NCBI RefSeq assembly: GCF_002245625.1
Contig: NZ_NOIG01000002.1
Coordinates: 1-41,815 of the forward strand
DNA from: Acidovorax kalamii
Lineage (GTDB): Bacteria > Pseudomonadota > Gammaproteobacteria > Burkholderiales > Burkholderiaceae_C
DNA length: 41,815 nt
Reading direction: 5' to 3'
In this document: positions 8,990-20,968 of the stretch, piece after piece
Position numbering within the stretch: the stretch's first letter is position 1
Layout: each line of letters starts with the position of its first letter
The notes under the pieces: model-generated
Databases searched by the model: none
Seen by the model: the letters and a program-made list of their open reading frames with translations, nothing else
Told to the model about the DNA's origin: nothing
Program-made: the position numbers and the translations under genes

Positions 8990-9995
8990 GGATCGATTGT
9001 CCTCCCTGGCAGCCCCCTGCCCCGGCCTGCTCGGCCAGCCAGCCGCCCACGGCCTCGGGCATGGCGCGCACATGGCCGGGCGGGCGCCCGCGCGGGAAGC
9101 CCACATGCCCGCCGTGCGCCGGTTGCCAGAGCGTGACGCAGCGGCCCACCTCGTGCGCCCCGGGCAGGCTCGCGGCGGGCACAAACGGGTCGTTGCGGGC
9201 GTTGACCACCAGTGCGGGGATGCGGATCTGGTGCAGCAGCGGTTTGGCCGAGGCGCGGAGCCAGTAATCCTCGGTGTTGCGGTAGCCATGCACCGGGGCG
9301 GTGAACACGTTGTCAAAGGCGTACAGGTCCCGCGCGGCCAGCAGCGCCTGGCGGTCGAACAGCCCCGGGTGCTGGGCCAGCTTCTGCAGCGCCTTGGGCA
9401 CCAGGGTGCGCATGAACATGCGGGTGTAGACCTGCCGGTTGAAGCCGCGCCCGATGGCGTGCCCACCCGCTGCCAGATCGATGGGTGAACACACGGCGGC
9501 CACGGCGTCGGCGCTGCGCGCGGCGTCCGTGCCCACTTCAGCCGCCCAGCGCAGCAGCGCATTGCCGCCCAGCGACACCCCAGCCGCCATCAGCGGCCCG
9601 GTGTGGGCGGTGCGCAGCCGCTGCAGCATCCAGCCGATCTCGGCATGGTCGCCCGAGTGGTAGGCGCGCGGCGCGCGGTTGATCTCGCCGCTGCAGCCCC
9701 GGAAGTGCGGCAGCGCGCAGGCCCAGCCGCGCTGGCGCGCGAGGTCTGCAAAGGCCTCGCTGTAGTGGCTGCGCGAGGAGCCCTCCAGGCCGTGGAACAC
9801 CACCAGCAACGGGCGCGGCACACGGCCGTCGATGCCGTCCTGCAGGAAGTCCACGTCCACAAAATCGCCGTCGGGCGTGTCCCAGCGCTCGCGGCGGTAT
9901 TCGGGCCGGGGGCCCAGCACCCGGCGGGAATACAACGCAGGCCAGATGGTCTGGAGCTGCCCCCCGGGCAGCCAACGAGGCGCTACATATTTCAT
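8982..9995 (-). CDS. YheT-family alpha/beta hydrolase
   Basis: 337 residues. The start MKYVAPRWLPGGQLQTIWPAL matches the family signature (PxWLPGGHxQT). HGLEGSSRSHY is the oxyanion-hole region, GVSLGGNALL holds the nucleophile Ser (GxSxGG), NARNDPF supplies the acid residue and HGGHVGF the catalytic His, so the full triad is present. The physiological substrate is not established for most members; esterase or lipase activity is likely. The start codon lies at the edge of a dispersed repeat (9984-10050), so its upstream region has been supplied or reshaped by that repeat. Confidence 0.9.
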   Translation of the reverse strand: MKYVAPRWLPGGQLQTIWPALYSRRVLGPRPEYRRERWDTPDGDFVDVDFLQDGIDGRVPRPLLVVFHGLEGSSRSHYSEAFADLARQRGWACALPHFRGCSGEINRAPRAYHSGDHAEIGWMLQRLRTAHTGPLMAAGVSLGGNALLRWAAEVGTDAARSADAVAAVCSPIDLAAGGHAIGRGFNRQVYTRMFMRTLVPKALQKLAQHPGLFDRQALLAARDLYAFDNVFTAPVHGYRNTEDYWLRASAKPLLHQIRIPALVVNARNDPFVPAASLPGAHEVGRCVTLWQPAHGGHVGFPRGRPPGHVRAMPEAVGGWLAEQAGAGGCQGGQSIHG

Positions 9996-10050
9996 AGCTA
10001 TCAGGGCAATACCATCGCGCGCAGAGGCACAAAAAAGCTCAAAATTTTTC
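9984..10050 (-). repeat. Dispersed Comamonadaceae-type palindromic repeat, copy E
   Basis: Read on the reverse strand it runs TTGAGCTTTTTTGTGCC, then TGCGCGC, a spacer, GCCCTGATAGCTAT and GAAATATG. The first half is nearly identical to copy C at 33791. It reaches into the first codons of the hydrolase gene. Confidence 0.8.
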
Positions 10051-10065
10051 CCTCTCCTGCGGGTC

Positions 10066-10515
10066 TCAGTGCAGCACGGGTCGCTGGGCCGCCACCACCT
10101 GCGCGTCGGGCGCTACGCCGGGGCTGGCATGGTGGGCCACCATACGCCAGCCTTCCGGGGTCTTGTGATAGACGTTGGTGGCCAGCACCACCGCCTGGTG
10201 CAGGCCATCGGGCAGCATCACCTCCACCTGTTCGGCCACGCTGTGCACCGCACTCGAAAGCGCCACCACCCGGTGCACCTGCACCGGCCGCGCGCGCACC
10301 GTGCCGTTCGCGAACATGGACTCGAAAGCCGCACGGATCGCCCCCGCGCCCAGCAGGCGTGGCCCGCCGGGGTGCACGCAGACGATGTCGTCCTCATCCG
10401 CCCAGCACGACATCAGCAGGTCGATGTCGCCGCGCTGCAGGGCTTCGTAGAACGCTGATTCGGTTTCATCCGACGAGCCACCCAGGGTGGCAGCTTTGGA
10501 GCGGGCGCGGGGCAT
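10066..10515 (-). CDS. SnoaL-like / NTF2-superfamily protein
   Basis: 149 residues from ATG 10513-10515. Segments such as ESAFYEALQRGDIDLLMSCW, ADEDDIVCVHPGGPRLLG and GWRMVAHHASP are typical of the small cone-shaped SnoaL/NTF2 fold (YybH/SgcJ-like). Members are enzymes, binding proteins or stress proteins, so the function here is unknown. A start at 10560 is also open, adding a low-complexity Ser/Pro stretch; the downstream ATG with GGAA before it is preferred. It seems monocistronic, transcribed toward the repeat at 9984-10050. Confidence 0.8.
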   Translation of the reverse strand: MPRARSKAATLGGSSDETESAFYEALQRGDIDLLMSCWADEDDIVCVHPGGPRLLGAGAIRAAFESMFANGTVRARPVQVHRVVALSSAVHSVAEQVEVMLPDGLHQAVVLATNVYHKTPEGWRMVAHHASPGVAPDAQVVAAQRPVLH

Positions 10516-10801
10516 GGTCGTTCCGGGTGATGGTGGAGATGGATCGGCAGAAGAGGCCACAGAGGCACAACAGGCCAGACGGCTATTGTGCGTTCAGCCC
10601 GCCTCCGGTAGGCAGCGCACGCTGCGATGACCAAGGGCTTTGGTGGGCCACGGCCGTGGTGTCGGTTCGCGATCTCCCGGGAATCTCATGGCAGTCGCCC
10701 AACGGGCTTGCCAGGCGAGTCTGCTGCGTTACGCGGCCCGGCTCCCCGTGCGGCCGGGTTTCTGGCACATTCGGCCCATTCTCCTTTTTTGGCAGGCCCC
10801 C

Positions 10802-11422
10802 ATGATGATGACGATGCGACGTTTCCTTGCCCTTGGCACCCTGCTGCTGGCCACGCTGGCCCTGGGCGGCTGCGGCTACAACGACTTCCAACGGCTGGAC
10901 GAACAGACCAAGGCCGCCTGGAGCGAGGTGCTCAACCAGTACCAGCGGCGCGCCGACCTGGTGCCCAACATCGTCGCCACCGTGAAGGGCGAGGCGAATT
11001 TTGAGCAGGAGACGCTGACCCGCGTGGTCGAGGCCCGTGCCAAGGCCACGGCCATCCAGGTCACGCCCGAAACCCTGAACAACCCCGAGGCGTTCATCAA
11101 ATTCCAGCAGGCCCAGGGCGAGCTGTCGGGCGCGCTGTCGCGGCTGATGGTGGTGTCCGAGCGCTACCCCACCCTGCAGGCCAACCAGGGCTTTCGCGAC
11201 CTGCGCGTGACGCTGGAGGGCACAGAAAACCGCATCACCGTGGCCCGCAACCGCTACATCCAGACGGTGCAGGAGTACAACGTGCTCGCGCGCAGCTTCC
11301 CCACCAACCTCACGGCCATGGCGTTCAGCTACGCCCCCAAGCCCAGCTTCACCGTGGCCAACGAGGCGCAGATCAGCGTGCCCCCCACGGTGGACTTTGG
11401 CGGCTCCAAAGCCAAGCCCTGA
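10802..11422 (+). CDS. lemA: LemA-family lipoprotein
   Basis: 206 residues. The signal peptide ends in a lipobox (LALGGC), so it is probably a lipoprotein. A LemA domain follows, with YNDFQRLDEQTKAAWSEVLN, QYQRRADLVPNIVATVKG and ERYPTLQANQGFRDL, the strongly conserved family motifs forming a four-helix coiled bundle. Several ATGs stand in a row (10802, 10805 and a few codons later), so the start is uncertain by a few codons. The molecular role is not well defined. It heads an operon with two TPM-domain genes, a combination seen widely in bacteria. Confidence 0.93.
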   Translation: MMMTMRRFLALGTLLLATLALGGCGYNDFQRLDEQTKAAWSEVLNQYQRRADLVPNIVATVKGEANFEQETLTRVVEARAKATAIQVTPETLNNPEAFIKFQQAQGELSGALSRLMVVSERYPTLQANQGFRDLRVTLEGTENRITVARNRYIQTVQEYNVLARSFPTNLTAMAFSYAPKPSFTVANEAQISVPPTVDFGGSKAKP

Positions 11423-11467
11423 TGCTCCTGGCTGCACCCCTGTTCACAGCAGAAATCTGAAGAAAAT

Positions 11468-12388
11468 ATGCTTCTTTCGCGCATTGGACGGGCGCTGACA
11501 GCTATATTATTTATAGCATTTACACCCTTTTGCGCATGGGCTCAGGGCGCGCTGCAACCCATCCCGCCGCTCACCGGCCACGTCATCGACCAGACGGGCA
11601 CCCTGAGCGCGGCAGACACCCAGTCGCTCGAATCCCAGCTGGCCACGCTGGAGCAGACCCGGGGCGCGCAGGTGGTGGTGCTGATGGTGGCCAGCACGGC
11701 ACCCGAAGACATTGCCGCCTATGCCAACCGCGTGGGCAACCAGTGGAAGATCGGGCGCCGGGGCGTGGGCGACGGCGTGCTGGTGCTGGTGGCCAAGAAC
11801 GACCGCAAGATGCGCATCGAGGTGGCCAAGGCGCTGGAAGGGGCCATCCCCGACATCGCCGCCGCGCGCATCATCGACAGCGCGATGAAGCCGCGCTTTC
11901 AGCAGAACGACTACGCGGGCGGCCTGAGCGCAGCGGCCACACAACTCGCCGCGCGCATCGGCGCAGAAGCCCTGCCCCCGCCACCCGAAGCCGGGCACAC
12001 GCCCCAGGGCACCAACGACCACAGCGTGTTTGACTGGACTGATTTCGCCATCTTCCTGTTCTTTGGCGTGATGGTGGCCGGCCCGCTGGCGCGCAGCTTT
12101 TTTGGCAGTGCGCTGGGTGGGCTGTTGGTGGGGGGTGGTGTGGGCGTGCTGGCGTTTGTGTTCACCGCCAGCCTGCTGCTGTCCATCGGGGCGGGCGTGA
12201 TTGCGCTGCTCTACACCTGGATCTTCGGGGGCAGCAGCGCACCGGTGGCGCTGGGCCATGGGGGCGGGTCGTCCGGGAGCTGGGGGCATGGCAGCAGTGG
12301 TGGCGACTACAGCAGCAGCGACAGCGGAGGATTCAGCTCCGGCGGCGGTGGCGACTTTGGTGGCGGCGGCGCCTCGGGGGACTGGTGA
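11468..12388 (+). CDS. TPM-domain (YgcG-type) membrane protein with Gly/Ser-rich tail
   Basis: 306 residues. Signal peptide at 1-26 (cleavage after CAWA). The TPM domain is at about 30-165 (HVIDQTGTLSAADTQSLE, RGAQVVVLMV, GVGDGVLVLVAKNDRKMRIEV). Two to three hydrophobic segments lie at about 190-258, followed by a C-terminal low-complexity Gly/Ser tail with SGGGGDFGGGGASGDW. TPM proteins have been linked to PSII repair in plants; bacterial roles are unclear. It follows lemA by 45 bp and touches the next TPM gene at its stop codon. The signal-peptide coding region contains a GCTAT...ATAGC palindrome resembling the dispersed repeats. Confidence 0.88.
   Translation: MLLSRIGRALTAILFIAFTPFCAWAQGALQPIPPLTGHVIDQTGTLSAADTQSLESQLATLEQTRGAQVVVLMVASTAPEDIAAYANRVGNQWKIGRRGVGDGVLVLVAKNDRKMRIEVAKALEGAIPDIAAARIIDSAMKPRFQQNDYAGGLSAAATQLAARIGAEALPPPPEAGHTPQGTNDHSVFDWTDFAIFLFFGVMVAGPLARSFFGSALGGLLVGGGVGVLAFVFTASLLLSIGAGVIALLYTWIFGGSSAPVALGHGGGSSGSWGHGSSGGDYSSSDSGGFSSGGGGDFGGGGASGDW
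11501..11517. repeat. Possible degenerate copy F of the dispersed repeat, inside a signal-peptide coding region
   Basis: GCTATATTATTTATAGC is a perfect 6-bp-arm palindrome with the layout of the core in copy D (GCTATTCATTCAATAGC). It is followed by CCCTTTTGCGC, similar to CCTTTGCGC in copies B and C but on the other side of the core. AT-rich sequence inside a GC-rich gene is notable, though membership of the repeat family is tentative. Confidence 0.4.
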
Positions 12389-12939
12389 TGGGCAGCAGCA
12401 ATGGCAGCAAACCTCTTTTGGGCACACTGCGCGCCCTGCGGCGCCTGGCGCAGCACCGCTGGACCGAAGCCGCCTCCCGCCGCGCCCTGTCGCCACAGGT
12501 CTTGCACCGCCTGGGCACGCACGTGAGCGCCAGCGAACAGCAGCACACGGGCCAAATCCGGGTCGTGGCCGAGGCCAGCCTGCCCTGGAGCTACCTGCAC
12601 CGCCAGGCCAGCCCGCGCGAACGCGCCATCATGTTGTTCAGCAAGTACCGGGTGTGGGACACCGAGCACAACAACGGCGTGCTGATTTACCTGCTGATGC
12701 CCGAACATGCCATCGAAATCGTGGCGGACCGGGGCCTGGCACGGCATATCCCCCCTCAGGAATGGCAAGGACTGGTGCGGCAGATGTCCACCCATTTCCA
12801 GCAATTGCAGTACGAAGAGGGCCTGATCCAGGCCATTGATGCCGTCTCGCAGCGCCTCGCCCGGCATTTCCCCCGCCCGGGCGATACCCACCAGGCCAAC
12901 GAACTTCCGGACACACCGGTGGGGCCGTCAAGGGCTTAG
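12388..12939 (+). CDS. Second TPM-domain protein, cytoplasmic or peripheral
   Basis: 183 residues. No signal peptide or membrane segment is visible. It has a TPM-like core: ERAIMLFSKYRVWDTEHNNG, VLIYLLMPEHAIEIVADRG and a C-terminal helical part with QAIDAVSQRLARHFP. Start ATG 12388 shares one base with the stop of the preceding gene (a GTG at 12385 is an alternative). This short TPM form commonly pairs with LemA and a YgcG-type protein, as here, suggesting one membrane-associated complex. Function is unknown. Confidence 0.85.
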   Translation: MGSSNGSKPLLGTLRALRRLAQHRWTEAASRRALSPQVLHRLGTHVSASEQQHTGQIRVVAEASLPWSYLHRQASPRERAIMLFSKYRVWDTEHNNGVLIYLLMPEHAIEIVADRGLARHIPPQEWQGLVRQMSTHFQQLQYEEGLIQAIDAVSQRLARHFPRPGDTHQANELPDTPVGPSRA

Positions 12940-13327
12940 CACCTGGCGGCGCCAGCAAGCCAACAGCTCCGCCGATTGTTGCCACGCCGCGGGTGGCAGT
13001 ACTCCCACCCGCAGTCCCAGGTCTGCCAATCCACTGGGTTGCGGTTCTGGCGTCCTGGGTTTGTCCCCGGGTTTCTCCTTACTGAGCCCGGAACATCCGC
13101 CGCTGAGGTCCATTTCTGCACTGCGCTCACCCCCAATGAGCACTGATTGTTTACAATACCAGAACAGTCAGTTCGCGACTCGGTGGTTTTTCTCTGAACA
13201 CCATCGGCGTACAGTTCATCCCATCGATGAGCCGAACCCGCAAGGCGACTCACCGAACCCGGTTCAGGAATGGTTTTTTGACCCGGCTTTTTTGAGACGC
13301 TTCTTTAACTTCAAGGACTTATCCATC
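12940..13327. other. Intergenic region without a convincing gene; probable promoter/leader of the small secreted proteins
   Basis: 388 bp with no supported ORF. It holds a short inverted repeat around GGGTGGCAGTACTCCCACCC (13003-13022), an AT-rich ATTGTTTACAATA (13143-13155) and, close to the next gene, TTGACC at 13278-13283 with a weak TTTAAC-type -10. AAGGA lies about 10 nt before ATG 13328. A long leader is possible. Confidence 0.4.
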
Positions 13328-13615
13328 ATGAACAACACCGCACGTTTCCTCTCCATCGCCGCTGTCGCTGCTTTCGCCTCTTTTGGCGCCCACGCTGACG
13401 AAGCCGATGCTTCGCAGTTCGCCACGAAGTTCGAAATCAACCGCACCCGCGCTGAAGTGCAAGCGGAAGCCGCCACCGTAGCCCAGACCCGCTCGATCGA
13501 ACCCGCTGGTTCGCGTGTGGTGACCTACAAGAGCACCGCTGACCGCGCTGCTGTGCGTGCCCAGGCTGCTGACGCTGTGCGCACCGGCCAGATCGCTTAC
13601 GGCGAGCGTGGTTGA
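13328..13615 (+). CDS. Small secreted protein, DUF4148-like, tandem copy 1
   Basis: 95 residues. A signal peptide of about 22 residues (ending GAHA before DEADAS) predicts export. The mature part contains NRTRAEVQAEAATVAQTRS, similar to the TRAEV/TRAQV motif of DUF4148 proteins abundant in Burkholderiales, then EPAGSRVVTYKSTADRAAVR. AAGGA lies upstream of the ATG. A paralogue 92 bp downstream is about three-quarters identical, so this is a recent tandem duplication. No function is known. Confidence 0.8.
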   Translation: MNNTARFLSIAAVAAFASFGAHADEADASQFATKFEINRTRAEVQAEAATVAQTRSIEPAGSRVVTYKSTADRAAVRAQAADAVRTGQIAYGERG

Positions 13616-13707
13616 TTGGTCAGCGCCTGATTCGCTGAATCCACCGCTCTTGCTGTTTCGTATTGCCCAGTACATCCCTGTTTTTTGAATTTCACCGGAG
13701 TTTCACC

Positions 13708-14001
13708 ATGAACAAGACCGCTCGCATCATCTCCATCGCCGCCGTGGCTGCTTTCTCTGCCTTTGGTGCCCACGCTGACGAAGCCGACAGCTCGCAATTT
13801 GCCCTGAAGTTCGACACGAACCGCACCCGCGCTGAAGTGGCTGCCGAAGCCGCTACCGTGGCACAGACGCGCAGCCAGGAGCCTGCTGGTTCGCGCGTGG
13901 TGACCTACAAGTCCACCGCTGACCGCGCTGCTGTGCGTGCCCAGGCTGCCGAAGCCCTGCGCACGGGTCAGATCCCTTCGGGCGAATTCAGCGCCATGTA
14001 A
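13708..14001 (+). CDS. Small secreted protein, DUF4148-like, tandem copy 2
   Basis: 97 residues, paralogous to the preceding gene. It has the same signal-peptide pattern (MNKTARIISIAAVAAF, cleavage after GAHA) and the same TRAEV...EPAGSRVVTYKSTADRAAVRAQAAEA core, but ends IPSGEFSAM. GGAG lies 7 nt before the ATG. A strong terminator follows at 14046-14085, so the pair probably forms one transcript. Function is unknown. Confidence 0.8.
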   Translation: MNKTARIISIAAVAAFSAFGAHADEADSSQFALKFDTNRTRAEVAAEAATVAQTRSQEPAGSRVVTYKSTADRAAVRAQAAEALRTGQIPSGEFSAM

Positions 14002-14045
14002 TTCCAGCCGGCCTGTGCAGGCCGGTCGCGAAGTGCAAATGCCAT

Positions 14046-14085
14046 AAAAAGGCCGGAGTCCCTTGCGGGGCTCCGGCCTTTTTTG
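14046..14085 (+). terminator. Rho-independent terminator after the small secreted proteins
   Basis: The stem GGCCGGAG...CTCCGGCC is followed by TTTTTT and preceded by an A-run, a classic intrinsic terminator. Confidence 0.92.
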
Positions 14086-14219
14086 CTTTGGCATGTTTTG
14101 CGCGGGCTTGCAGACCGCTGAAGACCGCAGACAGCTCCCTCAACAGAAACTACACGAGCAAGCAGTGGGGCCCCCTTCCCATGAAGCCCGTGTCGCGCCC
14201 TCCACCCGCCGCACAGGCA

Positions 14220-14248
14220 TAAAAAAACCCGGCACAGCCGGGTTTCTT
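14220..14248 (-). terminator. Terminator of the ATP synthase operon
   Basis: On the reverse strand AACCCGGC-TGT-GCCGGGTT is followed by a run of T (complement of the A-run at 14221-14227). It lies 22 bp after the atpC stop codon and ends the operon. Confidence 0.92.
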
Positions 14249-14269
14249 GTTCCAAGCGCAGGGGCTGGG

Positions 14270-14686
14270 TTATTTCTTCTGGCGGAACTTGCGCAGCGCC
14301 GCAATCTGGGCAGCCATCACGGCGAGTTCGGACTGTGCCTTGGCCAGGTCCAGCTCGCTCTTGGCGTTTTTGAGCGCTTCTTCGGCCGATGCCTTGGCCG
14401 CATTGGCCTTTTCATCGTCCAGGTCCTTGCCGCGGATGGCGGTGTCGGACAGCACGGTCACGCAGTTGGGCTGCACTTCCAGAATGCCACCGGCCACGAA
14501 AACAAACTCTTCGTCACCGTTGGCCATCTCGATGCGCACCGAGCCGGGCTTGATGCGCGTGATCAGCGGGGTGTGGCGGGGATAGATGCCCAGCTCGCCA
14601 GCCTCGCCAGGCAGCGCGACGAAACGTGCTTCACCGGAGAAGATGGACTCTTCGGCACTGACCACATCAACGTGGATGGTGTTCAT
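14270..14686 (-). CDS. atpC: ATP synthase epsilon subunit (F1)
   Basis: 138 residues, the last gene of the operon. The N-terminal beta-sandwich is clear ([38 protein letters not shown]) and a C-terminal helical hairpin follows. It links the gamma stalk to the c-ring and can inhibit ATP hydrolysis. Two ATGs are adjacent; the second (14684-14686) is chosen because it stands 5 nt from AGGAG, whereas the first is only 2 nt away. Confidence 0.96.
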   Translation of the reverse strand: MNTIHVDVVSAEESIFSGEARFVALPGEAGELGIYPRHTPLITRIKPGSVRIEMANGDEEFVFVAGGILEVQPNCVTVLSDTAIRGKDLDDEKANAAKASAEEALKNAKSELDLAKAQSELAVMAAQIAALRKFRQKK

Positions 14687-14761
14687 CATTGCTCCTAGGA
14701 AAAGATGGGTTGCTTGATTGCAGAGGGCTGAGCCGCTGTGGGCCGCTCAGCCGCCGGGCAA

Positions 14762-16201
<1,440 letters not shown>

Positions 16202-17068
16202 TTACACAGCAGCGGCGCCAGCCACGATTTCCGAAAGTTCTTTCGTGATCGCTGCCTGGCGCGTCTTGTTGTAGACCAGCTTCAACTCGCCAATGACGCT
16301 GCCTGCGTTGTCGGTGGCGGCCTTCATGGCCACCATGCGCGCCGACTGCTCGGACGCCATGTTTTCCGCAACGGCCTGGTAGATCAGGGATTCGACGTAG
16401 CGGACCAGCAGATCGTCGATCACGGTCTGGGCATCGGGTTCGTAGATGTAGTCCCAGCCATGCTCAGTCTTCTCGGCCTGCATCTGCTCGGACGACAGCG
16501 GGAGCAGCTGCTCCACGACCGACTCCTGGCGCATGGTGTTGATGAACTTGGTGTAGCTCAGGTACACCGCGTTGATCTTGCCTTCCGCGTACGCATCGAG
16601 CAGCACCTTCACGGGGCCGATCAGCTTGTCCAGATGAGGCGTGTCGCCCAAGCCCGTCACATGCGAAACCACCTTGGCACCGACGCGGTTCAGAAAACCC
16701 AGGCCCTTGTTGCCAATGGCCACGGCCTCCGTCGAAACACCAGCGCCTTGCAACTCACGCAGCTTGGTCGTCACGGCGCGCAACACGTTGGTGTTCATGC
16801 CGCCGCACAGGCCCTTGTCGGTCGTCACCACGATCACGCCCGCTACCTTGGCATCGTTCACCTTCATGAACGGGTGCACGTATTCGGGATTGGCCTTGCC
16901 GAGGTTGGCTGCAATGTTGCGGATCTTCTCGCTGTAGGGACGGGCAGCGCGCATCCGGTCCTGCGCCTTGCGCATTTTGGATGCAGCCACCATCTCCATG
17001 GCCTTGGTGATCTTCTTGGTGTTCTCCACCGATTTGATCTTGCCGCGTATTTCCTTGCCTGCTGCCAT
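16202..17068 (-). CDS. atpG: ATP synthase gamma subunit (F1 rotor shaft)
   Basis: 288 residues. It begins [20 protein letters not shown] and has [13 protein letters not shown], the conserved N-terminal helix of the rotating shaft. The C-terminal helix includes [20 protein letters not shown] and [14 protein letters not shown]. It sits between atpA and atpD with short gaps and has GGAG before the ATG. Confidence 0.97.
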   Translation of the reverse strand: MAAGKEIRGKIKSVENTKKITKAMEMVAASKMRKAQDRMRAARPYSEKIRNIAANLGKANPEYVHPFMKVNDAKVAGVIVVTTDKGLCGGMNTNVLRAVTTKLRELQGAGVSTEAVAIGNKGLGFLNRVGAKVVSHVTGLGDTPHLDKLIGPVKVLLDAYAEGKINAVYLSYTKFINTMRQESVVEQLLPLSSEQMQAEKTEHGWDYIYEPDAQTVIDDLLVRYVESLIYQAVAENMASEQSARMVAMKAATDNAGSVIGELKLVYNKTRQAAITKELSEIVAGAAAV

Positions 17069-17086
17069 GATGGCTCCTCGTCCGGT

Positions 17087-18640
17087 TTAAGCGAACGACT
17101 TCTTGAACGCGCCGATGGCAGCGGTCAATTCGGCTTCTGCGTCCTTGTCCATGGCCTTGGCCTGTTCCAGCTTGGCCAGCAGTGCGGCGTGGCTGGTCTT
17201 CAGGAACTGGTGCAGGCCGTGTTCGAAGTCGAGAACCTTCTTGACGTCGATGTCGTCCATGAAGCCCTTGTTCACAGCAAACAGCGTCGCACCCATCAGC
17301 GAGATGGACAGGGGGCTGTACTGTGCCTGCTTGAGCAGTTCGGTCACGCGGGCACCGCGGTCCAGCTGCTTGCGGGTGGCTTCGTCCAGGTCGGAAGCGA
17401 ACTGCGCGAACGCAGCCAGCTCACGGTACTGGGCCAGGTCGGTACGGATACCGCCGGACAGGTTCTTCACCAGCTTGGTCTGGGCAGCACCACCGACGCG
17501 GGACACCGAGATACCGGCGTTGATAGCGGGGCGGATACCAGCGTTGAACAGCGAGGTTTCCAGGAAGATCTGGCCGTCGGTGATCGAGATCACGTTGGTA
17601 GGCACGAAGGCGGACACGTCGCCAGCTTGCGTTTCGATGATCGGCAGTGCGGTCAGCGAACCGGTCTTGCCCTTGACTTCACCCTTGGTGAAGGCTTCGA
17701 CGTAGTCGGCGTTCACGCGGGCTGCGCGTTCGAGCAGGCGGCTGTGGAGATAGAACACGTCGCCAGGGTAGGCTTCGCGGCCTGGTGGACGGCGCAGCAG
17801 CAGCGACACTTGGCGGTAGGCCACGGCTTGCTTGGACAGATCGTCATAAACAATCAGGGCGTCCTGGCCGCGGTCGCGGAAGTACTCGCCCATCGTGCAG
17901 CCGGAGTAGGCCGACACGTACTGCATGGCAGCCGATTCAGAAGCCGATGCGGCCACCACGATCGTGTATTCCATGGCACCGGCTTGTTCCAGCGCGCGCA
18001 CCACGTTCTTGATCGACGAAGCCTTCTGGCCGATGGCGACGTAGATACAAGTCACGCCCTGGCCCTTCTGGGCGATGATGGCGTCGATGGCAACGGCCGT
18101 CTTGCCGGTCTGGCGGTCACCGATGATCAGCTCGCGCTGGCCACGGCCCACGGGCACCATGGAGTCGATGGACTTCAGGCCGGTCTGCAGGGGTTGGTCC
18201 ACCGATTTACGGGCGATCACGCCCGGTGCGACCTTTTCGATCACGTCGGTGAGCTTGGCATTGATGGGGCCCTTGCCGTCGATCGGCTGACCCAGGGCGT
18301 TCACCACGCGGCCGACCAGTTCGGGGCCCACGGGCACTTCCAGAATGCGTCCCGTGCACTTGACGGTGTCGCCTTCGGAGATGTGCTCGTACTCGCCCAG
18401 AATCACGGCGCCGACGGAGTCGCGCTCGAGGTTCAGAGCCAGGCCGAAGGAAGGCTGACCGTCCTTGGTGGCGGGAAACTCAAGCATTTCACCAGCCATC
18501 ACGTCCGACAGGCCGTGAACGCGCACGATACCGTCGGACACGGACACCACGGTACCCTGGTTGCGGATATCGCTGCTGGCGGCCAGACCTTCGATGCGGC
18601 TCTTGATGAGTTCAGAAATTTCTGCGGGATTGAGTTGCAT
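17087..18640 (-). CDS. atpA: ATP synthase alpha subunit (F1)
   Basis: 517 residues. Walker A is GDRQTGKT. Other family motifs are [15 protein letters not shown] near the N-terminus and the Arg-finger region [14 protein letters not shown] sequence (here [12 protein letters not shown]). The non-catalytic nucleotide-binding subunit alternates with beta in the F1 hexamer. Spacing within the operon is 18-41 bp on either side. Confidence 0.98.
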   Translation of the reverse strand: MQLNPAEISELIKSRIEGLAASSDIRNQGTVVSVSDGIVRVHGLSDVMAGEMLEFPATKDGQPSFGLALNLERDSVGAVILGEYEHISEGDTVKCTGRILEVPVGPELVGRVVNALGQPIDGKGPINAKLTDVIEKVAPGVIARKSVDQPLQTGLKSIDSMVPVGRGQRELIIGDRQTGKTAVAIDAIIAQKGQGVTCIYVAIGQKASSIKNVVRALEQAGAMEYTIVVAASASESAAMQYVSAYSGCTMGEYFRDRGQDALIVYDDLSKQAVAYRQVSLLLRRPPGREAYPGDVFYLHSRLLERAARVNADYVEAFTKGEVKGKTGSLTALPIIETQAGDVSAFVPTNVISITDGQIFLETSLFNAGIRPAINAGISVSRVGGAAQTKLVKNLSGGIRTDLAQYRELAAFAQFASDLDEATRKQLDRGARVTELLKQAQYSPLSISLMGATLFAVNKGFMDDIDVKKVLDFEHGLHQFLKTSHAALLAKLEQAKAMDKDAEAELTAAIGAFKKSFA

Positions 18641-18681
18641 GACTCTTTCCTTCTTTCTTTGGTTCGCTGTCCTCGCCGCGC

Positions 18682-19224
18682 TTACGCGGTGAGGGCCGCT
18701 TTCATTTGTTCAAGACGGGCCTTGACCGAAGTGTCCAGCACCTCGTCACCCACCACTACGCGAATGCCACCGATCAGGGACTCGTCCAGCTGAGCGGTGA
18801 GGTTGAGCTTGCGGCCAAAGCGCTTTTCCAGCGCAGTGCCGACATCGGCCAGTGCGGCAGCGTCCATCGGAAAGGCGCTGTGCACCACAGCATCCGACGA
18901 GCCGCTGCGGCCATTCACGAGGGCACGAAACTGTGCAGCGACTTCCGGCAGCGCGGCGAGGCGCCCGTTGTCGATGACCGTGCGCAAGAAGTTCTTGGCC
19001 GTGTCAGGCAGAGCCGAACGCGCAACACCCGTGAAGACGGCAAACACCTGGTCTGCCGTCACCTTGGGGTTGTCCGCCAGCTGGCGCAACTGGGGGTTGG
19101 CGGCAATGGCCGCCAGTTCATCGACCCAGTCAGCAGTGCTGGCCAGGTCCATGCCCGCACCCGCAGTAGCGGCCTTGAACAGGGCTTCGGCGTAAGGGCG
19201 GGCAATGGTGGCGAGTTCAGCCAT
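18682..19224 (-). CDS. atpH: ATP synthase delta subunit (stator)
   Basis: 180 residues. [19 protein letters not shown] is the conserved OSCP/delta N-terminus; the C-terminal end shows [20 protein letters not shown], a signature of the family. It joins the F1 head to the b-subunit stalk and follows atpF with a 10-bp gap. Confidence 0.96.
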   Translation of the reverse strand: MAELATIARPYAEALFKAATAGAGMDLASTADWVDELAAIAANPQLRQLADNPKVTADQVFAVFTGVARSALPDTAKNFLRTVIDNGRLAALPEVAAQFRALVNGRSGSSDAVVHSAFPMDAAALADVGTALEKRFGRKLNLTAQLDESLIGGIRVVVGDEVLDTSVKARLEQMKAALTA

Positions 19225-19234
19225 GTGTGTCCCC

Positions 19235-19705
19235 TTACAGCTCGGTCTTCAGGCGGTTGAGCAGGTCGGCGTGAACGCCGGCATTGACTTCCTTGCGGAG
19301 AATCTGCTCTGCACCCTTGACGGCCAGCGCTGCGACCTGCTCACGCAGGGCTTCGCGGGCTTGCACCGTTTGCTGCTCGGCTTCGGCACGGGCGGAAGCA
19401 ACAATCTTGTTGCCTTCTTCCGTGGCGCGTGCCTTGGCTTCTTCGATGATGGCCTGGGCACGTCGGTCGGCGTCCGCAAGACGCGAGGCCGTTTCGTTGC
19501 GCACCTGCGCCAGTTCCTTCTCGACCTTCTGATTGGCAGCGGTCAATTCGGACTTGGCACGGTCGGCAGCAGCGAGGCCTTCGGCGATTTTCTGGGCTCG
19601 TTCATCCAACGCCTTCGCGATCGGGGGCCACACGAATTTCATCGTGAACCACACCAGGATCAGGAAGACGATGGCCTGAATGAACAGGGTCGCGTTGATA
19701 CTCAC
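19235..19705 (-). CDS. atpF: ATP synthase b subunit (stator stalk)
   Basis: 156 residues. One N-terminal membrane segment ([21 protein letters not shown]) is followed by a long charged helix rich in Ala, Glu, Lys and Arg that forms the dimeric peripheral stalk. Length and position between atpE and atpH are standard. Confidence 0.96.
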   Translation of the reverse strand: MSINATLFIQAIVFLILVWFTMKFVWPPIAKALDERAQKIAEGLAAADRAKSELTAANQKVEKELAQVRNETASRLADADRRAQAIIEEAKARATEEGNKIVASARAEAEQQTVQAREALREQVAALAVKGAEQILRKEVNAGVHADLLNRLKTEL

Positions 19706-19739
19706 GGCAACACCTTTCTAGAGTGGCGTTGAGTGGGAA

Positions 19740-20947
<1,208 letters not shown>

Positions 20948-20968
20948 CGGACAACTCTCTTGTAACTA

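Noticed and set aside
8990..9562. Possible upstream extension of the 8438-8989 gene to 374 codons
   Set aside because: The extra part is out of frame inside the YheT hydrolase gene, which has an intact catalytic triad. ATG 8989 gives the family N-terminus.
10738..10770. CCCGGC...GCCGGG hairpin followed by TTTCT before lemA
   Set aside because: Short, with an interrupted T-run in GC-rich sequence, and no plus-strand gene upstream that would need termination. Probably chance.
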